Assembly: GCA_964396965.1 (NCBI GenBank)
Contig: CAYNGD010000033.1
Span: 1 to 13,142 of the forward strand
Source of the DNA: JABMRW01 sp964396965
Lineage (GTDB): Bacteria > Chloroflexota > Dehalococcoidia > Dehalococcoidales > BS750m-G39
Length of the DNA: 13,142 nucleotides
Direction: 5' to 3'
Each line of letters begins with the position of its first letter. The stretch's first letter is position 1. Positions 7,070 through 13,142 of this stretch are shown here, piece by piece. The notes under the pieces are model-generated. The model was given only the letters and a program-made list of their open reading frames with translations, was not told where the DNA came from and did not search any database. The position numbers were made by a program, and so were the translations under genes.

Positions 7070-7096
7070 ACTTACTTAAGATTAGTTTAAGTAAGT
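7070..7096. promoter_or_regulatory. Long inverted repeat ACTTACTTAA/TTAAGTAAGT
   Basis: A perfect 10-base inverted repeat (7070-7079 and 7087-7096) flanks the 7-base centre GATTAGT. It is AT-rich and unrelated in sequence to the TGCCA palindromes on either side, so it would be read by a different protein, or be structural. No U-run follows in either direction, which argues against a terminator. Confidence 0.45.
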
Positions 7097-7124
7097 ATGG
7101 TTTGCAATAATTTACTATAAATTC

Positions 7125-7136
7125 TGCCAGTTGGCA
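7125..7136. promoter_or_regulatory. Palindromic operator candidate, site 2
   Basis: TGCCA-GT-TGGCA has the same arms as site 1 with the two centre bases differing. It lies 88 bases away from site 1, roughly eight helical turns, a spacing that would let two dimers face the same side of the DNA and loop. Confidence 0.5.
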
Positions 7137-7239
7137 ATACCCCCTGCGTGTCAATTTAACATTCTATATTAAAATTCCTCATATTGCCGGATTTAGTTAC
7201 TGGCAAACCTTTTATTAACGCTTCATAAGCCCCCCTTTC

Positions 7240-7268
7240 TTGACGGCTGAGGCCGGCGGTTATACAAT
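7240..7268 (+). promoter_or_regulatory. Sigma-70-type promoter for the flavoprotein gene
   Basis: TTGACG (7240-7245) and TACAAT (7263-7268) are separated by 17 bases. The expected transcription start, about 7 bases on, falls near 7275. That leaves a leader of about 10 bases before ATG 7286 and essentially none before TTG 7277. No Shine-Dalgarno sequence is visible, so the mRNA is probably leaderless or nearly so. Confidence 0.65.
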
Positions 7269-7285
7269 GGCTTGGTTTGAAAAAG

Positions 7286-8680
7286 ATGCCCCAAAAATAC
7301 GACGTTATCATCGTTGGCGGCGGCCCGGCGGCTATCTTTGCTGCCCTGGAGCTGTCCCAGGATGCCGCCCTGACTGTCTTGCTCATCGAGAAGGGTAGGG
7401 ATATTGACCGGCGCCAGTGCCCGGCCCGTGACGGCGATAGCTCCTGTATCTCCTGCCCGCTCTGCAACCTGGTCTGCGGACTGGGCGGGGCCGGCGCTTT
7501 CAGCGACGGCAAGCTGACCCTGTCCTCCCGGGTAGGGGGGAGGCTTAGCGATTACCTGGGGGAGAGCCAAACGGGAGCCCTGATTGACTACGTTGATAGG
7601 ATATACCTCAGCTTCGGTGCCCCGCCTAGGCTCTATGGCACCGGGCAGAAGGTCAGCCAGCTGCAGAAAAAGGCGGAAATGGCCGGCTTAAAGCTAATCC
7701 CAGTGCCGGTCCGCCATCTGGGCACCGAGCACTGCCGCCTGGTGCTCAAGGCGATGTGGGAGCACCTAAGCCCGCATATAGACTACCGGCTGGAGACCGA
7801 GGTCTGCCGCATCTCTGTTAATGGGGGTAGGGTCAGGGGGGTGGAGACCGCGGGTGGGGAAAGGTTCGATTGCGATTACCTTATCCTGGCGCCGGGCCGA
7901 GAGGGGGCCGACTGGCTTAATAATGAGGCAGAGCGGCTTAAGCTGACCATGTACACCAACCCGGTTGACGTCGGGGTGAGGGTGGAGGTGCCGGCCGGGG
8001 TTATGTCCGGGCTGACCGACTACCTCTATGAATCCAAGCTGGAGTTTACCTCCCGGAGATTTGACGACCGGGTACGCACCTTCTGCATGTGCCCCGGCGG
8101 TGAAGTCATCATGGAGTCCACTGGCGGCAGTGACCCGGTAACCACCGTGAACGGTCACAGCTATGCCGAGCGCAAGACGGATAACACCAACTTCGCCCTG
8201 CTGGTGAGCACCGCCTTCACCAAGCCCTTCAACCAGCCTATCGCCTACGGCAAATACCTGGCCCGGCTGGCCAATATCCTGAGTGGCTGCGTCCTGCTGC
8301 AGCGCCTGGGCGACCTTCAGGCGGGGCGGCGCTCAACGCCGGAGCGAATCGAGCAGGGGCTGGTAGAGCCCACCCTCAAGGACGCCACCCCCGGCGACCT
8401 GAGCTTTGCCCTTCCCTACCGCTACCTTACCGACATCGTCGAAATGCTCCAGGCGATGGACCGGCTGGCCCCGGGCGTGGCCTCGCCGGATACCCTGCTC
8501 TACGGCATTGAAGTCAAGTTCTACTCCAGCCGGCCCCAGCTCAGCCCAGCTCTGGAGACCGAGGTGGACAATATGTTCGCTGTCGGCGACGGCGCCGGCG
8601 TCAGCCGCGGCTTAATCCAGGCTTCGGTTTCCGGCATAGTCGCCGCCCGGGAGATTCTTAAGAGAAAGCAGGCTAGTTGA
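7286..8680 (+). CDS. FAD-dependent dehydrogenase, COG2509 family
   Basis: This 464-residue cytosolic flavoprotein of the NAD(P)/FAD-dependent oxidoreductase superfamily starts with a Rossmann motif, YDVIIVGGGPAAIFAALEL, followed by an acidic residue at the end of the second strand (LLIEKG). A family-specific cysteine cluster CPARDGDSSCISCPLC with LVCGLGGAGAFSDGKL follows (about residues 45-78). Near the C-terminus NMFAVGDGAGVSRGLIQA is the second FAD contact. The length is normal for COG2509. Members are annotated only as dehydrogenases; the substrate is unknown, and the cysteines could bind a metal or FeS cluster. ATG 7286 is chosen because it directly precedes the Rossmann strand and an upstream promoter is placed for it. 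TTG 7277, three codons earlier, is the alternative. The -35 of the next promoter overlaps its stop codon. Confidence 0.8.
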   Translation: MPQKYDVIIVGGGPAAIFAALELSQDAALTVLLIEKGRDIDRRQCPARDGDSSCISCPLCNLVCGLGGAGAFSDGKLTLSSRVGGRLSDYLGESQTGALIDYVDRIYLSFGAPPRLYGTGQKVSQLQKKAEMAGLKLIPVPVRHLGTEHCRLVLKAMWEHLSPHIDYRLETEVCRISVNGGRVRGVETAGGERFDCDYLILAPGREGADWLNNEAERLKLTMYTNPVDVGVRVEVPAGVMSGLTDYLYESKLEFTSRRFDDRVRTFCMCPGGEVIMESTGGSDPVTTVNGHSYAERKTDNTNFALLVSTAFTKPFNQPIAYGKYLARLANILSGCVLLQRLGDLQAGRRSTPERIEQGLVEPTLKDATPGDLSFALPYRYLTDIVEMLQAMDRLAPGVASPDTLLYGIEVKFYSSRPQLSPALETEVDNMFAVGDGAGVSRGLIQASVSGIVAAREILKRKQAS

Positions 8681-8705
8681 CAGGCTAGCTTTGGCTGACT
8701 AAAAT
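8677..8705 (+). promoter_or_regulatory. Promoter of rpsU-yqeY
   Basis: TTGACA (8677-8682, a perfect -35) and TAAAAT (8700-8705) are 17 bases apart. The -35 overlaps the flavoprotein stop codon (8678-8680). Initiation is expected near 8712, giving a leader of about 45 bases before the bS21 start. It would let ribosomal protein and YqeY levels change independently of the flavoprotein gene. Confidence 0.7.
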
Positions 8706-8757
8706 ATTAAGTTACAAACGGAAATTAGCCAAGGGTCACTTGAAAGGGGGGATGCTG

Positions 8758-8949
8758 GTGGCCCAGGTAAATGCCGATGGCAACGAGAGCCTCGAGAGCC
8801 TGCTGCGGCGTTTTAACAAGAAGGTACAGCAGGAAGGTATCCTGTCCGAGGTGCGCCGCCGGGAGCACTACGAGAAGCCCAGCATTAAGCGCAAGCGCAA
8901 GGAGGCCGCCAAGAGGCGCAAGAGCGCCCGGAGAGGCCGAAAGATTTAG
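8758..8949 (+). CDS. rpsU: Small ribosomal subunit protein bS21
   Basis: This 63-residue very basic protein matches bS21 over its whole length. NESLESLLRRFNKKVQQEG is the conserved N-terminal helix region, SEVRRREHYEKPS is the middle signature, and KRKRKEAAKRRKSARRGRK is the Lys/Arg-rich end. bS21 binds the 30S platform near the anti-Shine-Dalgarno sequence and promotes initiation. GTG 8758 is preferred because the run GGGGGG (8746-8751) is then at proper spacing (6 bases) and the protein starts (M)AQVNADGNES, like other bS21 proteins. ATG 8752 would abut the binding site, and TTG 8740 would place the site inside the gene. The gene is paired with the yqeY-type gene 2 bases on, a common arrangement in bacteria. 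Confidence 0.9.
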   Translation: MAQVNADGNESLESLLRRFNKKVQQEGILSEVRRREHYEKPSIKRKRKEAAKRRKSARRGRKI

Positions 8950-8951
8950 CT

Positions 8952-9410
8952 ATGGCCAAAGAGTCGGTACTGAAGCAGAAGCTGGCCGATGACCTGAAGC
9001 AGGCGATGAGGGAGGGGAACAAGGTGAAGCGCTCCACCATCCGGCTGGCCATAGCCGCCATCAAGAATACCGAAATCGCCCGCCAGACCACTTTAGAGGA
9101 CGGTGATATCCTGGGTGTTATCGCCAAGGAGATAAGGCAGCGCCAGGAGAGCATCGAGGCCTTCAAGCAGGGTGGCCGCCCGGAGTTGGCCGCCCAGGAA
9201 GAGGCAGAGAAGGCGGTTTTGGAGCAGTATATGCCCCGGCAGATGAGCCGGGAGGAGATTAACGCCGAAGCCCGCCGCGTTATCGAGGAGGTGGGGGCGG
9301 TGGGAATCAGGGACAAGGGCAAGGTCATGCCCCAGCTCATCGCCAAGCTCAAGGGCCGGGCCGACGGGCGGGAGATAAACGAGGTCGTCACCGAGCTGCT
9401 CAGCTCGTAG
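8952..9410 (+). CDS. yqeY: GatB/YqeY domain protein
   Basis: This 152-residue protein matches the YqeY family along its full length. KQKLADDLKQAMREGNKVKRSTIRLAIAAI forms the N-terminal helices, LGVIAKEIRQRQESIEAFKQGGRPELAAQEEAE the middle, and LEQYMPRQMSREE with VMPQLIAKLKGRADGREINEVVTELL the C-terminal tail-like domain. The C-terminal part is homologous to the tRNA-binding tail of GatB in the aspartyl/glutamyl-tRNA amidotransferase. YqeY proteins themselves have no catalytic part and probably bind or sense tRNA. The gene starts 2 bases after rpsU, so the two are co-transcribed and likely coupled. The stop is immediately followed by a hairpin that carries the next gene's ribosome binding site. 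Confidence 0.88.
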   Translation: MAKESVLKQKLADDLKQAMREGNKVKRSTIRLAIAAIKNTEIARQTTLEDGDILGVIAKEIRQRQESIEAFKQGGRPELAAQEEAEKAVLEQYMPRQMSREEINAEARRVIEEVGAVGIRDKGKVMPQLIAKLKGRADGREINEVVTELLSS

Positions 9411-9429
9411 CCTTACCCCCGGTAAGGAG
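9411..9429 (+). promoter_or_regulatory. Hairpin sequestering the ribosome binding site of the DUF3795 gene
   Basis: CCTTACC (9411-9417), a CCC loop and GGTAAGG (9421-9427) form a perfect 7-bp stem starting at the base after the yqeY stop codon. The 3' arm contains most of the AAGGAG (9424-9429) ribosome binding site of the gene at 9436. No U-run follows, so it is not a terminator. A ribosome ending yqeY would cover and open the stem, so the arrangement suggests translational coupling. Confidence 0.55.
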
Positions 9430-9435
9430 ATAGAA

Positions 9436-9882
9436 ATGGCCACCGCTAGAGAGAAGGAACTGATTGCCCCCTGTGGTATCTACTGCGGGGCCTGCCGCCG
9501 CTACCTGGCCCGCACCGATAAGGCCCTGCGTGAGCAGATAGCCGAGCAGAGGGGTACTCCGGTGGAGGAGGTCTACGTCTGCGCCGGCTGCCGGCCGATG
9601 CGGGGACGGGTGAAGATGGCCGGGGGAGAGCCGGTCTGCGAGACCTATGCCTGTGCCGCCAACAAGAAGGTGGAGTTCTGCTACCAGTGTGACGACTTCC
9701 CCTGCCTGAAGCTGGCCCCCTGTCTTGACGGGGCCCAGAAGAGCCCGCATAACACTAAAATTTACAGCCTCCTTTTGCTGGAGAAATCAGGCGTTGACGC
9801 CCTGATTGAGAAATACCCCGATATACTGAAGCGGTACCAGCAGGGTAAAAAGCCGAAAATGGGTGGGGATATCCAGCCCTAG
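9436..9882 (+). CDS. DUF3795 cysteine-rich protein
   Basis: This 148-residue soluble protein has the DUF3795 pattern. CGIYCGAC (C13, C17, C20) opens the protein, CAGC (C49, C52) follows an alternating-charge helix, C68 and C73 come next, and CYQCDDFPC (C82, C85, C90) precedes C96. The paired cysteines, eleven in all, are most likely ligands for zinc or an FeS cluster; the precise role is unknown. DUF3795 proteins are small, single-domain and scattered across anaerobes. AAGGAGAT lies at normal spacing before the ATG but inside a hairpin shared with the yqeY end. The gene ends in a 4-base CTAG overlap with the opposite-strand radical SAM gene. No membrane segment or signal peptide is present. 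Confidence 0.75.
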   Translation: MATAREKELIAPCGIYCGACRRYLARTDKALREQIAEQRGTPVEEVYVCAGCRPMRGRVKMAGGEPVCETYACAANKKVEFCYQCDDFPCLKLAPCLDGAQKSPHNTKIYSLLLLEKSGVDALIEKYPDILKRYQQGKKPKMGGDIQP

Positions 9883-11459
9883 CCGCCGGCCCTGTTTAGC
9901 TCCAGTTCAAGATAACCGGCTTTGGTCCCCGAATCTATCACATCCCAGGGCAGCTTTTGCCCGATATCCCACCGCTGGTGGGCGTAGAAGTCAACATCTA
10001 TATTGTGTTTGGCCACCGCTCTGCGCCAGCCGGAAAGGGATAGCTCTTCAATATCGGCGATTACCCCGGCCAGCCTGCTATCGCCCCGTGCCAGCACCCC
10101 CTGCACCTGGCTCCAGGCCGGGCTTTCCGCCTTAACCTTGATTCCCTTCGGCATCAGCCTGCTTTTGATTAAAGACAAGCGCTTGTTCAAAATGGCGGGG
10201 CGGGCCATGGGCAGCCACTGGAAGGGGGTGCCCGCCTTGGGCACGAAGGGGGCTATGTTCAGGCTCAGCCGGCTGCCGGTATGCCGGCTATCAAGAAGGC
10301 GCTTGCATTCCAGACTCAAATTTACAATCCCCTCTACGTCTTGGTCGGTCTCCGAGGGCAGGCCGAGCATAAAGTAGAGCTTGACCTGCTTTATCCCCAG
10401 CCCGGCCACTTTTTCTGTTGCCTCCAGTATATCCTCTTCCGAGACGCCTTTCTTTATCATCCGGCGCAGGCGCTGGGAGCCGGCCTCGGGGGCCAGGGTG
10501 ACGGTTTTGGTCCCGCCTCTGGCCAGTTCTCTCAATACCACGTTGGAGAGGGGGGCCATCCGCAGCGAGCTTAAAGAGAGCTCGGCCCCCATCTGGCTTA
10601 GCCTGGTCAGCAGTTCCTCAATCTGGGGGTGGTCGGCGACAGACGCCCCCACCAGGCCGAGCCGCCTTCGGTATTTCAGGCCCTCCCCCGCCTGGGCGAT
10701 GAGGCTTTCCAGGGAGCGGCAGCGCATGGGGTAGAAGGCCCGTCCGGTGAGGCAGAAGCGGCAGCCCCAGTTACAGCCCCTCTCCACCTCGATTAAGTAA
10801 AGGTCGCCCAGCTCGGTGTCCGGGGTGAGCACTACCGATGATACCGGGAAATCATCTAAATTTTTGGCCCACCGCCGCGCCACCGTTTTTGCCGGGTGCT
10901 GCGGGACATAGACCCCGGGTAATGCCGCTAGGGCTTTGAGCAGTTCATCACGGTTACCGGCGAGGCCCCCGGCGATAACCGGCAGCATATCCGGGACTAT
11001 CGGCTCGGCCTCACCGATACCAAAGCCGTCGAAGAAGGGGGTGAGGGGCATCGGGTTGGCGGTGAGGCAGGGGCCGCCGGCGATAATCAGTGGGTGCCTC
11101 CGGTCGCGCTCGGCGGCATATAAGGGGATGCCGCTGGCCTTTAAGGTTCGGGCGACATTGAAATAGTCAAGCTCGTAAGATACGGAAAAGGCGATGACGG
11201 CGAAGTCGGCCAGCGGCCTTTGTGACTCCAGAGATATTAACGACTGGCTGTCGTCTTCCCAGAAGACCCTCTCGGCGACCACCTTATCGTAGCTGTTGAG
11301 CATTTTATAGAGGGCGTGGATGCCCAGGTTGGACATGCCCAGATAGTAGGAGTTGGGATAGACCAAGGCGATAGGCAGCCGTCCCCCCCAGTCCTTGACG
11401 ATGGCGCCCTGCTCCCTGGAGAGGCGCCGCCTGGCTTTTTCCACCGGCTGCCAGGTCAT
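9879..11459 (-). CDS. B12-binding-domain-type radical SAM protein (COG1032)
   Basis: This 526-residue protein carries the radical SAM signature C229-N-W-G-C233-R-F-C236, the 4Fe-4S ligand triad, with a GLPSETDQD segment (366-374) in the SAM-barrel end. The N-terminal 30-170 region (IALVYPNSYYLGMSNLGI, LADFAVIAFSVSYELDYFNVARTL, IIAGGPCLTANP and FGIGEAEPIV) matches the TIGR03960-type B12-binding-like part of COG1032. However, the H-x-x-G cobalamin motif is not visible: the equivalent site reads Y-Y-L-G. The family's reaction is unknown. ATG 11459 lies 4 bases after the preceding gene's stop, with GTGGGG upstream as a weak binding site, so it is downstream in the same operon as the amidohydrolase. 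It overlaps the DUF3795 gene by 4 bases at its end. Confidence 0.8.
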   Translation of the reverse strand: MTWQPVEKARRRLSREQGAIVKDWGGRLPIALVYPNSYYLGMSNLGIHALYKMLNSYDKVVAERVFWEDDSQSLISLESQRPLADFAVIAFSVSYELDYFNVARTLKASGIPLYAAERDRRHPLIIAGGPCLTANPMPLTPFFDGFGIGEAEPIVPDMLPVIAGGLAGNRDELLKALAALPGVYVPQHPAKTVARRWAKNLDDFPVSSVVLTPDTELGDLYLIEVERGCNWGCRFCLTGRAFYPMRCRSLESLIAQAGEGLKYRRRLGLVGASVADHPQIEELLTRLSQMGAELSLSSLRMAPLSNVVLRELARGGTKTVTLAPEAGSQRLRRMIKKGVSEEDILEATEKVAGLGIKQVKLYFMLGLPSETDQDVEGIVNLSLECKRLLDSRHTGSRLSLNIAPFVPKAGTPFQWLPMARPAILNKRLSLIKSRLMPKGIKVKAESPAWSQVQGVLARGDSRLAGVIADIEELSLSGWRRAVAKHNIDVDFYAHQRWDIGQKLPWDVIDSGTKAGYLELELNRAGG

Positions 11460-11463
11460 CGTG

Positions 11464-13142
11464 CTACCCCACTATCAGGCTGACGAAGCGGTTTTCTTTA
11501 AGGTCGAACAGCCCCGAAGAGCAGATGTGGAGGAAGGGTATGGCTGGGGTGGTCAGGGTGGCCAGGGTGAGGCTGAAATTGGGCGATTTGGCCCCCAGCC
11601 TGGCCGCGGCCTGCTGGATAAGCTGAAGTTTCCGGGCTATCGTCTCCACCGGCTCGGTGGTGATGACTCCCCCCACCGGCAGGGCTATCTCAGCGGCGAT
11701 GCTGCCCCCGGCACATAGCACCACCCCTCCCCCCAGCTCTTTAATGCGGTTTACCGCCAGCGCCATATTAGTTTCATCAGCGCCAACGACGGTGATATCG
11801 CCGCAGTCCCAGGCAGTGCTGGTGGCCATCGCTCCCTGCTTAAGCCCCAGTCCCCTGATTAAAGCGGTAAAGCGCTGGCCCGTACCATAGGCCCTCTCGA
11901 TGGCGGCTACTTTTATTATATCCTGGCTGACATCGGCTTTTAGCTGCCTGTCCGTCACCGGCATATCTATCACGGCTTCCCGGGTGACCAGATTGGTGAC
12001 CTGGTCTATCAGCCTCACCTTAGCTTGGCTGCCCTCGGCCGGGATGGCGAAGTCATCGGTGGTAAAATCCCTTTCCAGGCGGATGGTGTTCAACATTGAC
12101 CTTGGGTAGCGGTGTTTCCGTGGTTTGACAAGCAGCTGGCCGTCATGGGCGACCACCCGCCCGTTGCTGATGGCGTATTCGGCCTTGATGGTCTTTAGAT
12201 CGGGGATGACGGCGATGTCGGCGTACTTGCCGGGGGCGATGCCGCCGATTTCATCGTCAATGGCGAAGTGCCGGGCGACATTTATCGTGGCCATCTGCAC
12301 CGCCCGCACCGGGTCAAAGCCGAGGTTAATCGCCTTCTGGACTAAAAACTCCATATAGCCGTTGCTGATGAGCTGCCCCGGCGCCACCCCGTCGGTGGAT
12401 ATGGCCAGCCGGTTAAGCAGGGCATCGTCGTCCTTAATCGGGGCGATGGCCTCCAGCTCACGCCTGACCATTCCCTCCCTTATCAGGATAAAAAGCCCTA
12501 ATCTTACCCTTTCCCTGACCTCTGCGGCGCTTATCGGCTCGTGGCAGGAGGAGACCCCGGCTGAGACATAGGCCTGGAGCTTTTGGCCGCTGGCACCGGC
12601 GCTGTGTCCCTCCACCTTCTTGCCACGCTTTACCGTCTCGGCGATGAGGTCGAGGACCCTTCGGTTGCCGTTGACCACATTGCCCCAGTAGGGCTCGCCC
12701 AGGCCGAGGGCATCTTTTCTCCGCAGCAGCCGGCGCAGCTGGGGGACGGTGATGGCGTGCTCTTCGGTTACCTTGCTTAGAGTGACCAGGGGCGGGACGG
12801 TGATAAAGATTTTTATCGGCTGATTCTGGACTGACCTCAGGAACTGGATAACCCCCTCATAACCCAGCGGTGAGCCGATATCGGAGTTCTCGGTGATGAC
12901 GGTGGTGGTACCGCCCCGCATGGCGTATCTCAGGAACTCGCTTACGGAGTAGATGTTGTCGATGTGGGTGTGGCCATCAATGAAGCCGGGGATGAGCGTC
13001 TTGCCTTTGGCGTCGATGATTTGGGTTGAGGGGCCGATAGCCTTGCCGACATCGTTGCCAACGTAGGCTATCCTCTCCCCCTTGATAAGGACGGAGGCCT
13101 TTTCCACCTCCCCGTTATAGACGTTGACCACCGAGCCGTTGA
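11464..13142 (-). CDS. Divergent adenine-deaminase-family amidohydrolase (5' end missing)
   Basis: The frame is open to the window edge and reads NGSVVNVYNGEV there, the usual N-terminal hairpin of Ade-type enzymes (COG1001), so the start lies outside. At least 558 codons are seen. The metal site begins with GFIDGHTH (residues 49-56 counted from the GTG at 13131; H54, H56). It is completed by E81, GHSAG (H176), SCHEP (H197) and STDG (D247). The C-terminal domain (DIIKVAAIE, about 404 on) is the adenine-deaminase C-terminal domain. Two family motifs are changed: the TDD-[RK]-HP around the metal Asp reads TDGVAPG, and the AHDSHN of the C-terminal domain reads AWDCGD. It may therefore belong to a known side clade and act on another purine or cyclic amide rather than adenine. 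The radical SAM gene starts 4 bases after its stop. Confidence 0.72.
   Translation of the reverse strand, partial: NGSVVNVYNGEVEKASVLIKGERIAYVGNDVGKAIGPSTQIIDAKGKTLIPGFIDGHTHIDNIYSVSEFLRYAMRGGTTTVITENSDIGSPLGYEGVIQFLRSVQNQPIKIFITVPPLVTLSKVTEEHAITVPQLRRLLRRKDALGLGEPYWGNVVNGNRRVLDLIAETVKRGKKVEGHSAGASGQKLQAYVSAGVSSCHEPISAAEVRERVRLGLFILIREGMVRRELEAIAPIKDDDALLNRLAISTDGVAPGQLISNGYMEFLVQKAINLGFDPVRAVQMATINVARHFAIDDEIGGIAPGKYADIAVIPDLKTIKAEYAISNGRVVAHDGQLLVKPRKHRYPRSMLNTIRLERDFTTDDFAIPAEGSQAKVRLIDQVTNLVTREAVIDMPVTDRQLKADVSQDIIKVAAIERAYGTGQRFTALIRGLGLKQGAMATSTAWDCGDITVVGADETNMALAVNRIKELGGGVVLCAGGSIAAEIALPVGGVITTEPVETIARKLQLIQQAAARLGAKSPNFSLTLATLTTPAIPFLHICSSGLFDLKENRFVSLIVG

Larger units (their letters stand above)
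6962..7285. promoter_or_regulatory. Divergent AT-rich control region
   Basis: These 324 bases separate the leftward surface operon from the rightward flavoprotein gene. The stretch 7020-7230 is much more AT-rich than the flanking coding sequence and has no convincing ORF. It holds two related TGCCA-NN-TGGCA palindromes (7036-7051 and 7125-7136), a third inverted repeat (7070-7096) and a spaced TTGCC/GGCAA pair (7184-7188 and 7202-7206). A rightward promoter lies at 7240-7268. A leftward promoter may use TAGAAT (- strand, 7029-7034) with a weak -35 at 7051-7057, which would put the first palindrome in the spacer. The lay-out implies repression of one or both directions by a dimeric DNA-binding protein not encoded in this window. 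Confidence 0.6.

Noticed and set aside
8885..9391. A 168-codon open frame on the - strand opposite the yqeY gene
   Set aside because: Its reading frame is a shadow of a well-supported yqeY gene; composition is Ser/Ala-rich without domain patterns.
11464..13131. GTG at 13131 as the start of the amidohydrolase
   Set aside because: The frame stays open to the window edge and reads NGSVVNVYNGE, which is interior family sequence; the true start is outside.
1..13142. tRNA genes, attachment-site repeats, integrase or insertion sequence marking a prophage boundary
   Set aside because: No tRNA-like fold, long direct repeat, transposase or integrase was found by reading both strands.

Overview
The window reads as a stretch of a GC-rich bacterial chromosome carrying the right-hand end of a phage-derived structural module. 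The composition, the frequent GTG/TTG starts, the short-leader promoter and the mix of genes (DUF2341 surface protein, COG2509 flavoprotein, rpsU-yqeY, short TIGR03960-like radical SAM protein, divergent Ade-type amidohydrolase) would suit an uncultured Chloroflexota, perhaps Dehalococcoidia. That placement is inference; no rRNA or other taxonomic marker is present.

Region 1 (1-3384, + strand) is a tightly packed phage-type operon. It holds the 3' end of an unknown gene, a head-tail adaptor-like protein, a small protein with a phage-type motif, a 49-residue single-pass membrane protein, a 667-residue protein joining a possible propeller to a tail-hub-like C-terminal half, and a 70-residue baseplate or OB-like protein. 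No tail-tube or tape-measure gene lies between the adaptor and the hub, so the module is either rearranged, reduced or built differently from a standard siphovirus.

Region 2 (3388-6961, - strand) faces region 1 tail to tail. It is a probable four-gene operon made only of exported proteins: an N-terminally anchored DUF2341/LamG-like protein, a small secreted beta-sandwich protein related to that protein's C-terminal domain, a lipoprotein with an Ig-like domain, and a membrane protein with a Thr/Pro-rich stalk and a C-terminal anchor. Together they look like a cell-surface structure. This is the least explained part of the window.

Region 3 (6962-7285) is an AT-rich divergent control region with three palindromes, two of them variants of one 12-base site, and a well-formed promoter pointing right.

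Region 4 (7286-9882, + strand) holds housekeeping-like genes: a COG2509 FAD-dependent dehydrogenase, ribosomal protein bS21 with its own promoter, a GatB/YqeY-domain protein and a cysteine-rich DUF3795 protein whose ribosome binding site lies in a hairpin.

Region 5 (9879-13142, - strand) holds an adenine-deaminase-family amidohydrolase, cut by the window edge, followed 4 bases later by a radical SAM protein. The radical SAM gene ends in a 4-base overlap with the DUF3795 gene on the opposite strand.
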